Below, one piece after another: positions 7,509 through 16,976 of a stretch of 42,855 bases of DNA. Each line of letters starts with the position of its first letter. Within the stretch, counting starts at the first letter, position 1. This DNA comes from Burkholderiales bacterium (lineage in GTDB: Bacteria > Pseudomonadota > Gammaproteobacteria > Burkholderiales > Casimicrobiaceae), in contig JACMNN010000126.1 of the NCBI GenBank assembly GCA_014378555.1, positions 1 to 42,855 on the forward strand, read 5' to 3'. Made by a program: the position numbers and the translations under genes. Below the pieces are notes generated by a model. It was given only the letters and a program-made list of their open reading frames with translations, was not told the DNA's origin and searched no databases.

Positions 7509-10500
7509 ATGTACGACCAATACCCCTTGCAATTTTTGCCGCCGCAACAGGTTGTCTCATCGCAATCTCGGCAGCTGCAGACGCACAATCAACGATGGCG
7601 CAGTCGCCGATGACTGTGCAGCAACCCGCCCCCCCGATAGTCATGCTCTCGGTCGGGCGCGACGAGCGACTTTATAACGCGGCCTACAACAACTACTCGG
7701 ACATCGACGGCGACGGTACGATCGACGTGGATTACAAGCCGGGTGTCATCACTTATTTTGGCTTGTTTGATTCGGGCAAGTGCTACAAATACCACGGTTC
7801 GAAAAGTCAATTTGAACCGTTTAGTGCCGTGGTCGATGCGGTTGCCAAGACGTGTGGGCAAAGCGTCGCTTGGAGCGGCGATTGGCTCAACTACGTGACC
7901 ACCTCGCGCATGGATGTGTTGCGCCGGGTGTTTTATGGCGGCAAACGCAGCGAAGATCTGGCCACGACCGTGTTGGAGCGCGCCTACATTCCACAAGACG
8001 CGCACGTGTGGGGTTCCGAGTTCAGCAGCACCCGTTCAAGCTATGACATCCGGCAATACACCACGTTGTCATCGCCCGAGGCAAATACTCAGCACCTTTT
8101 TGCCAATGCGACGTTAAATGGGTCTGCGGCGAATCCGCCGTTGATGCGTGTTTTGCTAAGCCGCAGTGAACGCATTTTCGATTGGGTTGCCAGAAAAGGC
8201 CCGGTTGCCGATCGCCTCATCAGCAACCCGGTTGATGGCAGTGATGCCGTGGTGGAGCCGACGGATTTCGTAGTTCGTGTGCTTGCCTGCGTTAAATCAG
8301 CGGCTTTTCCAATGGAGCCTGAATGCAAGGGCTATCCGACCGCTAACCCGACTGTGTGGCGTCCAACGGGCGTTTTGCATGATTATGGTGAAAATCGTTC
8401 AGTCGCGTTTGGCCTCATCACAGGCTCGTACGACAAGTCGAGAGCAGGCGGTGTGCTGCGCAAAAACGTAGGTTTTTTCGATGACGAAATTGAGCCTATT
8501 ACCGGCATGTTTATTCCTGCCGTCAATGGCATCGTGGGCGCCTTTGACAAACTACGAATAGCGCAGTGGCAGGCGGGCGGTTATGCCTGTAGTGGCGACT
8601 GCAAAGATTACGGCAACCCGATCGCCGAAATCATGTACGAGGGGCTGCGCTATCTAGGCAGCGGTGGTGCGCCCACCCCCGCTTACGCAATTGGCGCATT
8701 AGGCACTGACAGTGCGTTGGGCCTGCCTTTGCCCCTGTGGTTAGACCCATTTCGCCCGGCACTTTTAGGGGGATTGCCGGTTTGTGCCAAGCCTGTCCAG
8801 ATGGTGGTCAGCGACGTCAATCCCACATTTGACGCGGATCAGGTGCCTGGCACTGCGTTCGGAAGCTTTGCGGGTCCCAGCGCGCCGACTAAGCTTGCCG
8901 GCTTGAATGCTTCGAGCTTGGGTCAGACAATTTGGTCTGCCGAAGGATTGGCGGCGCGACACTATTTTTTAGGTGAAAGTCTGGCGCACACAGGCAACAC
9001 TTATGACGCAGCGCCGACCGCCAAGCTCGCGAGCTCGTTTGGAAACATACGCGGCCTAGCGCCCAGTGACCCGACGCGGCAGGGCAGTTACTATGCCGCA
9101 GCCGTGGCTAACTTTGGTGCCAAAAATCCAATTACCTCGCCTGGTAACAGGGCGGTCGATACCTACGCCATCGCTTTGCCGCCGACCACTCCCAGCATCG
9201 CAATTCCCACCGGCGGGGGCGCCATCACGGTCACACCGTTTGGCAAAAGTATTGGCGGATGTAACGCGGGTGAGTTCGTTGCAGGAACCCCGTTTTTAAC
9301 CAATCGTATTGTTGGCTTCTATTTTGAATCGGTAGAAAACGTACCCGGATTCCCAACGACCGCTAACAATGGCGGGCGCGCGATTGGCGCATTCAGGGTC
9401 AGTTTTAACGACAACGAGCAGGGTACTGACAACGCCATGAGTGCGGTTGTTCGTTATCAATTTCAGGTCAATATCGACAACAGCGTGACCATGCGGTTAC
9501 GGTCAGAGTCTGCAGCGCGATGCGTTGATCAAAATTTAGGTTTTGTTGCTACGGGATCAACCACAGATGGCGTTTTTTTAGGGGTGCGCGATTTAGACGG
9601 CGCCGGTGGTGCCTATACGCTGAACGATTCTACTCACTCGTTCGACGTAAATTTGACAACCAATGTTCGGGCCTATGCGCCGGCGGGACGCTTGGCTACG
9701 AGTTACGAGCGCAATTTCACGCCATCAGGCGCCACAAATTCGGGCGGTTCAATCCCGCAAAATCCGCTTTGGTACGCGGCCAAGTACGGCTCAGCTGGCG
9801 GGGTGCCAGACACCAATACCTTGCCTCTGCCAAATTATGCATCCGCGCGCAATCCCGAACGCCTACGCGCTAAAATTGCCGCAGCTCTCGACAACATTTT
9901 GAGCAACAGCCAACCAGCGACTGCAGTCAGCATGAGCGGTGGTGTCGTGAGAACAGGCACATCTTTGGCGTTCTCCTCCAACTTTCTTTTTTCCACGCAG
10001 AGCGTGCCGCGTTGGGCCGGTTTGCCGATGTCCGCCACCCTCTGGAAGGGTGGCGTGGACGCCCTACGTTTAAACGACGACGGCACACTCGGTAGCGTCA
10101 TCTGGTCCGCGCGCTTTCCAACCGTCACCACGGCCACCACGCCAGGGGATGACTTTGTCGGCTCCGGTAGGACAGTGATTACCAAAATGGGCTCGCTTGG
10201 CTGGGCGCCGTTGAACAACGCTAATTTGGCGACCGACGCCGGGCTCACCGGGCTACTCGCGCCCATCACGATGCAAATACGATTGTTGCCCAAACTTATC
10301 GAACAGTTCGGTGCCGTCGCGATGGCAAACCCGGTGCTGCTGCAGCAGCGCACCGCGCAGGCTGTTGCCAACTACGTTAAGGGCGACCCATCGTTGGAAC
10401 GCGGCAACACGCTGGCGAATTTAGTGGCGGGCACGCTGCGGATTCGCGACACGCCGCTGGGTGATATTGTTAACTCGGTGCCCGCCTATGACGGCCCCAC

Positions 10501-12088
10501 CGATTTGGGCCACAGCAGCAGCGGTATGCCGGGGGCAAACTCGTACGCGACGTATGTTGCCACCACCAAGGCATCGCGGCCAAAACGAATGTGGGTGGGC
10601 TCGAACGATGGCATGTTGCACGCATTCAATGCGTCCAACAGTGGCGCGGGAGGACTCATTCAATGGTCATTTATTCCGCAGGCGCTGCAGTCAAAGCTGG
10701 TTGATTTGGCGAGCCCGGCGTATGCCCATACCTATTTCATGGATGGCAAAGTCACAGTAGCCGACGTTTTTGATGGTGCAATTTGGCGAACTATTGTGCT
10801 TGCAGCCGCAGGCGCCGGTGCGCGAACGGTGGTCGCCATCGACGTGACTGGCAACACCCCTCAGGTGCTGTGGGAGGTGAGTGCCGGCGCGCCGGGCCAA
10901 CCGTTTGACGATCTGGGTTATGTGCTGGGGCGGTTAGACGTGGTTCGCGTTAATAGCGGCTCAACGACTACGCAGTGGGCGGTGGTGTTTGGCAATGGCT
11001 ACGAATCATCGGTACGCAGCGGCTCAACGACAAAACGGGTGGCCCGGCTGTTCGTGCTGGATGCTTTAACCGGTACCCAGCTCGGTGCCAAACTCACTGT
11101 GCCTGACAGCGCGGGCGTGGCGTACAACGGCCTGAGCAGCGCCGGCATCATTCGTGATCAAACCGTCACCGCTACCCTATCGCGGTCAACGCTAACCGCT
11201 TGGGCCGGAGACCTCGCTGGCAACCTATGGCGATTCCGAATCGTTGGCGACCCGTCCACTTGGCGCGTTGAAAGCTTTTCGAACACCAGTAACACTCCGA
11301 AGCCACTGTTTACGTCATCCCGCGTGCCAGACGCCGGAGGGACAGCGCTACGGCAGCCGATTACGGCGGAGCCGGCAATTGTCAGGTCGTTGAGCCTTGG
11401 TTATTACGTAGCCTTCGGCACCGGAAAGTTTTTTCAAGATGCAGATCGTTCGTCCACGGATGTTCAATCCATGTATTCCATTCGCGATACCGCCACCACT
11501 TTTCGAATCGCAAATGCTTCTGCGGCTGCGCTATTGACTGAGGCAGGATCGAATCGGAGTAATTTGCGGCAATTTTCGATCGCGTCGCAAAGCGGCACTG
11601 CGGGCGGCACAGGCGTGAGGACGCTGTCGGTTGCCGCCAACGCCGATAGCCAACGTGGCTGGTTTCTCGACTTTAATCAAAACGGCGCTGCAGGCTCACC
11701 CGCTGAGCGCATCATTGCCTCGCCAGTGATCTATCTGCCGCTGGTTTATGCGGGTACTTTTCAGCCGTCAGCCGATTCGTGTACGTCCGGTAGTAACGGC
11801 TGGTTCATGGCGTTTGGCGCGGACAAAACCGGAGCCACAACAAATTTTGATGCCAATGGAGACGGTGTGTTTGAGTCGACACCGGCAAATGGAGCCCGGA
11901 CCGGCGGCGGTTTTTCAGGAGGCTTCGGATTGGTTGCAAGCGCAGATGGCACCAAAATGAATTTCGTCGGACTGCCTGGCGCTTATCGCAACTTAAGTCA
12001 AGGGTCAGGCGGGCGGTCGCCGGCGCAGGGTGTCGCCAAACGTGTCGATACAGGCGCGGGTAGGATTAGTTGGAGGCAGATTCAGTGA
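7505..12088 (+). CDS. pilY1: PilY1-type pilus tip adhesin
   Basis: PilY1 is a large secreted tip protein that controls pilus extension and adhesion. I start at ATG 7505, which overlaps the pilX stop (ATGA) and gives a clean Sec signal peptide (MNVRPIPLAIFAAATGCLIAISAAADA); the ATG at 7487 only adds six charged residues. The product is 1527 residues. The N-terminal half has the PilY1 opening (VMLSVGRDERLYNAAYNNYSDIDGDGTIDVDYKPG) but no MIDAS (DxSxS), so the von Willebrand A domain found in some homologues is absent. The C-terminal half is the PilY1 seven-bladed propeller (about residues 960-1370, with KRMWVGSNDGMLHAFN near 1027). Two DxDxDG-type calcium loops are visible, DIDGDGTID at 66-74 and DANGDGVFE at 1449-1457. 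Confidence 0.93.
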   Translation: MNVRPIPLAIFAAATGCLIAISAAADAQSTMAQSPMTVQQPAPPIVMLSVGRDERLYNAAYNNYSDIDGDGTIDVDYKPGVITYFGLFDSGKCYKYHGSKSQFEPFSAVVDAVAKTCGQSVAWSGDWLNYVTTSRMDVLRRVFYGGKRSEDLATTVLERAYIPQDAHVWGSEFSSTRSSYDIRQYTTLSSPEANTQHLFANATLNGSAANPPLMRVLLSRSERIFDWVARKGPVADRLISNPVDGSDAVVEPTDFVVRVLACVKSAAFPMEPECKGYPTANPTVWRPTGVLHDYGENRSVAFGLITGSYDKSRAGGVLRKNVGFFDDEIEPITGMFIPAVNGIVGAFDKLRIAQWQAGGYACSGDCKDYGNPIAEIMYEGLRYLGSGGAPTPAYAIGALGTDSALGLPLPLWLDPFRPALLGGLPVCAKPVQMVVSDVNPTFDADQVPGTAFGSFAGPSAPTKLAGLNASSLGQTIWSAEGLAARHYFLGESLAHTGNTYDAAPTAKLASSFGNIRGLAPSDPTRQGSYYAAAVANFGAKNPITSPGNRAVDTYAIALPPTTPSIAIPTGGGAITVTPFGKSIGGCNAGEFVAGTPFLTNRIVGFYFESVENVPGFPTTANNGGRAIGAFRVSFNDNEQGTDNAMSAVVRYQFQVNIDNSVTMRLRSESAARCVDQNLGFVATGSTTDGVFLGVRDLDGAGGAYTLNDSTHSFDVNLTTNVRAYAPAGRLATSYERNFTPSGATNSGGSIPQNPLWYAAKYGSAGGVPDTNTLPLPNYASARNPERLRAKIAAALDNILSNSQPATAVSMSGGVVRTGTSLAFSSNFLFSTQSVPRWAGLPMSATLWKGGVDALRLNDDGTLGSVIWSARFPTVTTATTPGDDFVGSGRTVITKMGSLGWAPLNNANLATDAGLTGLLAPITMQIRLLPKLIEQFGAVAMANPVLLQQRTAQAVANYVKGDPSLERGNTLANLVAGTLRIRDTPLGDIVNSVPAYDGPTDLGHSSSGMPGANSYATYVATTKASRPKRMWVGSNDGMLHAFNASNSGAGGLIQWSFIPQALQSKLVDLASPAYAHTYFMDGKVTVADVFDGAIWRTIVLAAAGAGARTVVAIDVTGNTPQVLWEVSAGAPGQPFDDLGYVLGRLDVVRVNSGSTTTQWAVVFGNGYESSVRSGSTTKRVARLFVLDALTGTQLGAKLTVPDSAGVAYNGLSSAGIIRDQTVTATLSRSTLTAWAGDLAGNLWRFRIVGDPSTWRVESFSNTSNTPKPLFTSSRVPDAGGTALRQPITAEPAIVRSLSLGYYVAFGTGKFFQDADRSSTDVQSMYSIRDTATTFRIANASAAALLTEAGSNRSNLRQFSIASQSGTAGGTGVRTLSVAANADSQRGWFLDFNQNGAAGSPAERIIASPVIYLPLVYAGTFQPSADSCTSGSNGWFMAFGADKTGATTNFDANGDGVFESTPANGARTGGGFSGGFGLVASADGTKMNFVGLPGAYRNLSQGSGGRSPAQGVAKRVDTGAGRISWRQIQ

Positions 12089-12549
12089 CGTCGATCAAGC
12101 CGCCTAGATCAAGCCGCAAGCCGCTGAAATTGCATGGCTTTTCGCTTATTGAGTTGATGATTGTGGTGGCCATTGTCGGAATCCTCGCCGCCATCGCGTA
12201 CCCCAGCTACGTTGAATACGTAGAGCGGGCAAGACGCAAAGACGCAACCGCGGTGATGCTGGAGGCGGCGCAATTTGTCGAGCGTTACTTTACCGAGCGT
12301 AGAACCTACGTTGGTGTGGATGCAGCGTTGCCAGCGGCTTTAAGCAGCGCGCCTCGCGAAGGGACCGCCAGTTACAGCATTGCTATTTCCAACACCACAG
12401 CAACAAGCTACGTGCTGAGTGCGGTTCCAGTCGCCGCCTACACGCCAGCCAAATGCGGTTCGTTGCGTGTGGATCAGCAAAGTGTTCGTGGCATAAGCAA
12501 CCCCGCATCGGCCACCGCGATGGAGATCGGTGATTGCTTTAATCGCTAA
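12085..12549 (+). CDS. pilE: PilE-type type IV pilin
   Basis: The 154-residue product is a pilin with KLHG before the cleavage point, then FSLIELMIVVAIVGILAAIAYPSYVEYVERARRKDA, the classic pilin helix with Glu+5. Two Cys near the C-terminus (AKCGSL, GDCFNR) fit the disulfide-bonded D-region. The GTG at 12085 overlaps the pilY1 stop (GTGA) and has GGAGG at 12072-12076 with an 8-base spacer, which decides the start; a TTG at 12070 is less likely. Its place at the end of the minor pilin operon suggests a minor pilin, although a major pilin role cannot be excluded from sequence. No T-rich terminator hairpin follows. Confidence 0.9.
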   Translation: MTSIKPPRSSRKPLKLHGFSLIELMIVVAIVGILAAIAYPSYVEYVERARRKDATAVMLEAAQFVERYFTERRTYVGVDAALPAALSSAPREGTASYSIAISNTTATSYVLSAVPVAAYTPAKCGSLRVDQQSVRGISNPASATAMEIGDCFNR

Positions 12550-12703
12550 GCGAACTGCAAGCTGGCAAGAAGCTTAGTTGGACGTTATTTGCCCGAGCTG
12601 ACGAGCTTTCTTGATAGGAGACGCGCACACGCGATGGACGAAGTCCATCAAGATTCAGGTCAGCGTGACAGCCCCAATTTGCGGCTTCGACAACTCAATC
12701 CGT

Positions 12704-14101
12704 TCATTTCAATTGCGTCACATCGAGGACAGCGGAAAGTTGCCAATCCTCCCCGATTTCCGACGCAACGGCGACCACCCAGTTTTCTGAGTCAACCGTC
12801 AGCTGGGACACACTATTGGCCTTGCTCGGGTCGAACGCGCAAAGGACGTAGCTGGCCTCGTTTTTTAAAAAACTGATTATTGGCAGGTGTTCTGATTTAT
12901 CGGGCGTCTGGGCAATTCGCGCATCGGCAAAGTTGCAAATCACTTCGCAACCGACCAGCACCACGTTATTGCTATCTTCCAACCAGCGTACTGCGGCTAT
13001 CGTCCATGGCTCCGATACGCTTCCGCGCAGGCAAAGAAACGTTCCTACACATAAGTTCGCCTCGCTCAACTCGTAGCGCAGCAGAAAGCCCCCGTCGCTG
13101 TGATTCTCAACGATTGCAGAATGAGTGTGGTGGCTGGCTGAGGTCCCTGGGGCGGTGATTGGCTTGGCCTGCTCTTGCAGCGCGCTCCAACACTCAATAA
13201 ATCCCACCACCGTCGATACGACGTCTTCACGTCCGACGCGGGGGATTGATCTGGCATTGGTGTAGCCAAATTCGCGCATCGCGCGTCGAACAAAATCCTG
13301 CATTTCTTGCGCTGATAGCCCGACTTGCAGCGCTGATTGCAGCAGCGCTTCATAAACGTCACTTGGGGCGTGTCGCGAAGGCGGTGTCGCCAGTTCACGC
13401 ATAGTGAACGCCGCGTCTTGCGCGTTAATGTAGAGCGGTGCAATCGGTTCCCACGTCGTGGGAACTCTGGCAAATGGCATCGGCGGCACATCGCTTAGAA
13501 GATCGGATGCGGCCAGCCCAGAGCCGGCGTGAGTGGGCGACACTAGGGTGAAGCTGCACGTTTTGCACAGGATTCCAACCAACCGCACCGCAACCGGAAG
13601 GCGACCGGGCGCTAATGACAGTGGGTTCAGCCATGCCATTAACCAAACTTGCAACACCTGATGAGTGAGGGCTTCGCGGTTTTCTCGATCCGGAAATCGT
13701 TCGGAGATGATGTAGCCGGTCAACGCGTAAACGGTTCGCCAAAATCCCGGCGGCGGTGCGCAGAATCCGAGGTTGCAGCCGGCGTAGATTCGGGCTAAAA
13801 CACGCAGCGCGGTTTCAATCGCTTTGGTTGAGAGCAGGGTGGTCTTGTACAACACGATGGGGTGCGGTTGACCTAATCCAGCCCGGTGCCATAGTGTTTT
13901 TGCCAAATGCAAATAGGTATCTAACGCTTGCCGAGCGTGTGGCGGAAGCGGGTGCGACGCGTTCCAGTAATTGGACTCAAGCAGTTCCCACAGTGGGTCG
14001 CTGAGCAACAGAACCGCAGCATCGTAATCGCCGGCTGTAATGGCGTACACCGCGTCTCGCAGCGGCGTGGCGAGATGATCGGCTTGCTCGGTTTGGGTCA
14101 T
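12704..14101 (-). CDS. Unknown 465-residue protein with PilZ-like C-terminal motif
   Basis: I cannot name this protein with certainty. The N-terminal 310 residues look soluble and mostly helical (AGDYDAAVLLLSDPLWELL, ARQALDTYLHLAKTL). Around residues 328-390 there is a beta-rich segment with IVENHSDGGFLLRY, which fits the (D/N)xSxxG motif of PilZ domains (N333-G338), followed by VGTFLCLRG and AVRWLE; the upstream RxxxR motif of c-di-GMP-binding PilZ domains is not seen. The gene converges on pilE with 154 bases between (no gene, no clear terminator). It also follows radA on the same strand by 82 bases and could be the last gene of that run. A c-di-GMP-related pilus effector is a guess from motif and position. 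Confidence 0.75.
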   Translation of the reverse strand: MTQTEQADHLATPLRDAVYAITAGDYDAAVLLLSDPLWELLESNYWNASHPLPPHARQALDTYLHLAKTLWHRAGLGQPHPIVLYKTTLLSTKAIETALRVLARIYAGCNLGFCAPPPGFWRTVYALTGYIISERFPDRENREALTHQVLQVWLMAWLNPLSLAPGRLPVAVRLVGILCKTCSFTLVSPTHAGSGLAASDLLSDVPPMPFARVPTTWEPIAPLYINAQDAAFTMRELATPPSRHAPSDVYEALLQSALQVGLSAQEMQDFVRRAMREFGYTNARSIPRVGREDVVSTVVGFIECWSALQEQAKPITAPGTSASHHTHSAIVENHSDGGFLLRYELSEANLCVGTFLCLRGSVSEPWTIAAVRWLEDSNNVVLVGCEVICNFADARIAQTPDKSEHLPIISFLKNEASYVLCAFDPSKANSVSQLTVDSENWVVAVASEIGEDWQLSAVLDVTQLK

Positions 14102-14183
14102 GAGTTCTTGATGGGTATTACTTGACCTTGGAACTCTCTAACGCACTTAAAGTTCATTTAACATAATATAAATTCCCGAACTT

Positions 14184-15548
14184 CTAGCTGCCGCGAACAT
14201 TCTGACGAATTGCATCGATAGCCGCTTCAATCCGCACGATGGGCGTCAAAAAGCCATCTTCAACACGTTCTCGTGCCTGCCGATTTACCGGTGGGCCAAT
14301 CACCTTTGAAAAACCAAGCTTGTCGGCCTCCACCACGCGCAGCGCACTGCCAATGACCGGCCGAACTTCGCCCCCTAAGCCCAGTTCGCCAAATACGACT
14401 ACGTCGGACGGAATAGCCACGCCGGTCAATGACGACCAAATCGCGGCGACGATGGCTAAGTCCGCAGCGGGCTCGGTGACCCGAATTCCGCCTACGACGT
14501 TAACAAACACATCAAAGCCACCCAGCTGACTGCCTAAGTGCCGGTTCATCACCGCCAGCAACATGGCCAAACGCTGGCTGTCAAACCCCGTGCACACCCG
14601 TCGTGGATTGCCTGTGGTGCGATCGACCAGCGCTTGCACTTGAACCAGCAGCGGGCGCGATCCCTCGATGGCCGCAAACACGGCATTACCCGGCGAAACC
14701 TCTTGTCCGCGCGCCAGGAACAAGGCCGACGGATTGCTGACACCGCGTAGACCATCTTCGAGCATGGCAAACACGCCGATTTCGTTGGATGCGCCGTATC
14801 TATTTTTAAGCGCGCGAATGATGCGAATATTCGATCCCGGCTCGCCCTCAAAGTAAATGACCGTGTCGACCAAATGCTCAAGCACGCGGGGGCCAGCAAT
14901 CGCGCCTTCCTTGGTCACGTGGCCCACCAAAATGGTCGCGGTGCCGGTGCGCTTTGCCAGTCTAGTCAATTCGGCCGCGCATTCGCGAACCTGAACCACT
15001 GAGCCGGGTGCTGACGAAAACGACTCGCTAAACATCGTCTGAATAGAGTCAATCACTATTACTTTTGGCGATAGCAACCCGATTTGCTCAACGATCGCGT
15101 CTAGCGACGTCTCGGCGAGCATGTTGATGCCACTTAAGTCCAGCCCAAGCCGAGTGCCGCGTGCGGCTACCTGCGCCGGCGACTCTTCCCCGGACACATA
15201 AAGCGTGGTCATCTGGCTGGATAGCGCGGCAATGGCTTGCAGCGTTAGGGTTGATTTTCCGATGCCGGGGTCGCCGCCGATGAGCGTGACGCCGCCGGGA
15301 ACCAAGCCACCGCCTAGCGCGCGATCAAACTCTGGGAGTCCTGACGACCAACGCAATTCTGAGCCCGGCTGCACGTCGGACAGCTTGACCACCCGCGCTG
15401 CTGAGGAAACCGTGGAAGTGGCTCTACTCGTGGTTTGCCGCGCCTCTTCTAATGTGTTCCAGGCGTTGCACGCTGAACACTGGCCTTGCCACTTGCTAGC
15501 AGCGGCGCCGCAGTCTCGGCATACGAACGTTAGTTTTACTTTTGCGAT
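14184..15548 (-). CDS. radA: RadA, DNA repair/recombination ATPase, apparent ATC start
   Basis: RadA is a RecA-like branch-migration helicase in recombination. The start at ATC 15548-15546 gives 454 residues (E. coli RadA 460). With it the N-terminus aligns as (M)AKVKLTFVCRDCG, and the zinc finger C10-x2-C13-x10-C24-x2-C27 is intact. Walker A GGDPGIGKST is at 91-100, the RadA motif appears as KNRYG (usually KNRFG), and a Lon-like C-terminal domain follows. No ATG, GTG or TTG occurs in frame between the upstream TAG (about 15570) and the GTG at 15392, which would delete the zinc finger. An AAAGG lies 7 bases before the ATC. Either ATC is used as start or an ATG has mutated or been misread. It follows ugd by 71 bases. 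Confidence 0.93.
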   Translation of the reverse strand: MAKVKLTFVCRDCGAAASKWQGQCSACNAWNTLEEARQTTSRATSTVSSAARVVKLSDVQPGSELRWSSGLPEFDRALGGGLVPGGVTLIGGDPGIGKSTLTLQAIAALSSQMTTLYVSGEESPAQVAARGTRLGLDLSGINMLAETSLDAIVEQIGLLSPKVIVIDSIQTMFSESFSSAPGSVVQVRECAAELTRLAKRTGTATILVGHVTKEGAIAGPRVLEHLVDTVIYFEGEPGSNIRIIRALKNRYGASNEIGVFAMLEDGLRGVSNPSALFLARGQEVSPGNAVFAAIEGSRPLLVQVQALVDRTTGNPRRVCTGFDSQRLAMLLAVMNRHLGSQLGGFDVFVNVVGGIRVTEPAADLAIVAAIWSSLTGVAIPSDVVVFGELGLGGEVRPVIGSALRVVEADKLGFSKVIGPPVNRQARERVEDGFLTPIVRIEAAIDAIRQNVRGS

Positions 15549-15619
15549 AACTAGACCTTTAAAATCAATCGACTAGCCGCGGTAGGTGAAGCTTTACTTC
15601 ATCTCATGCGCGCGCGACT

Positions 15620-16957
15620 TTATGCGTTGAGCCGCCCAAACGCGTGATATCGAAGTCCCGCAGACCGAGCCTTTGCGGCATTAAACACGCTGCGCCCGTC
15701 GAACACGATAGGCGTGCGCATAACGCGCGCAACCTCCTCCGGTGTTACCGAGTAGAACTCTTTCCACTCGGTTGCAACCAGCAATACATCTGCGCCCGCT
15801 AACGCTTGCATTGCCGTTTCGGTAGTCGAAAAACCTGCGTTAACGGCCAATTCTGCTCGGCCGGTGTGTTGCGCCTGCGGGTCGTAGGCGCGCACCGAGA
15901 ATCCGGCGTTGAGTAGCTTTTGCGCCATCACGATACCGGGCGCTTCGCGCACATCGTCGGTGTCGGGTTTGAACGCCATGCCCCACAACGCGATGACGGT
16001 GTCTTCGGGTTTGCGGCCTTCAGCGCGCAACAGTGCCAGCAATCGATCCGCCATTAATTCACGCTGCAGCACGTTAATTTCCGCTGCCGCGTCGGCAATT
16101 CGCATCACCGAGCCCACCGCTTCGCCCTGCTTCACCAGCGAGGTGACGTCTTTAGGAAAACACGAGCCACCGTAACCGCAACCGGAGTTCAAAAACTTCT
16201 GCCCGATGCGCGGATCCAGTGCCATGGCGTCGCGCACCGAGTCGATGCATGCGCCCGTCATGTCCGCCAGATTAGCCAGCTCATTCATGAAAGAAATGCG
16301 AACCGCCAGCATCGCGTTTGCCGCGTATTTGGCCAATTCAGCCGATTCAACGGACATCACTAATGTTCGCTCAGCGCTGAGTTTTAGCGGTGCATAGATT
16401 TCTCGCAACTGCGCTTCCGCATGGGCATCGCTTACGCCGAACACGGTGCGTTGCGGTTGCAGAAAATCTTGGAGCGCGTGTCCCTCCGCCAGAAACTCAG
16501 GGTTGGATGCGACCCGAAAAGACACCGGACGGGCGGCCTTTTCTGCCGCGCTTTTCAGCCGCGCTGCGAGTTTTTGGCCGGTTCCGACCGGTACCGTTGA
16601 CTTGGTAACGATCAAGCTGTTGTTCGGTGCGTTCAGTGCAATGGTGTCGGCGGCGGCGAGAAGATAGGACAGGTCACTTGAGCCGTCCGCTAGGGGCGGC
16701 GTACCGACGGCCAGAAACTGCACCTCACCATGCCGGGCGGCATCAGCGGGATCGCTGGTGAATCGCAACCGGCCATTTGCCAGCTCTTGCGTCAATAAAT
16801 CATCCATGCCGGGCTCAAAAAAAGGTGTTTTGCCTTTTGCTAGCGCTTCTAGCCGAGCAGAGATCAACTCGGCGCACACTACGTCGTGGCCGAGATTTGC
16901 CAGACAGCTTGCCTGCACAAGTCCAACGTAGCCCGCCCCGTAAACAGATATTTTCAT
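15620..16957 (-). CDS. ugd: UDP-glucose 6-dehydrogenase
   Basis: Ugd oxidises UDP-glucose to UDP-glucuronate with two NAD+, a precursor for capsule, exopolysaccharide or lipid A sugars. ATG 16957 gives 445 residues beginning MKISVYGAGYVGLVQASCLA, with the Rossmann GAGYVG at 7-12. The catalytic Cys266 is in GCGYGGSCFPKDV (259-271), and the C-terminal substrate domain has GMAFKPDTDDVREAP. The open frame extends further upstream into lapB but the extra part has no family resemblance. It lies 19 bases after lapB and is likely co-transcribed with it. Confidence 0.96.
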   Translation of the reverse strand: MKISVYGAGYVGLVQASCLANLGHDVVCAELISARLEALAKGKTPFFEPGMDDLLTQELANGRLRFTSDPADAARHGEVQFLAVGTPPLADGSSDLSYLLAAADTIALNAPNNSLIVTKSTVPVGTGQKLAARLKSAAEKAARPVSFRVASNPEFLAEGHALQDFLQPQRTVFGVSDAHAEAQLREIYAPLKLSAERTLVMSVESAELAKYAANAMLAVRISFMNELANLADMTGACIDSVRDAMALDPRIGQKFLNSGCGYGGSCFPKDVTSLVKQGEAVGSVMRIADAAAEINVLQRELMADRLLALLRAEGRKPEDTVIALWGMAFKPDTDDVREAPGIVMAQKLLNAGFSVRAYDPQAQHTGRAELAVNAGFSTTETAMQALAGADVLLVATEWKEFYSVTPEEVARVMRTPIVFDGRSVFNAAKARSAGLRYHAFGRLNA

Positions 16958-16976
16958 TGTGTTTGTATGTTGTTTG

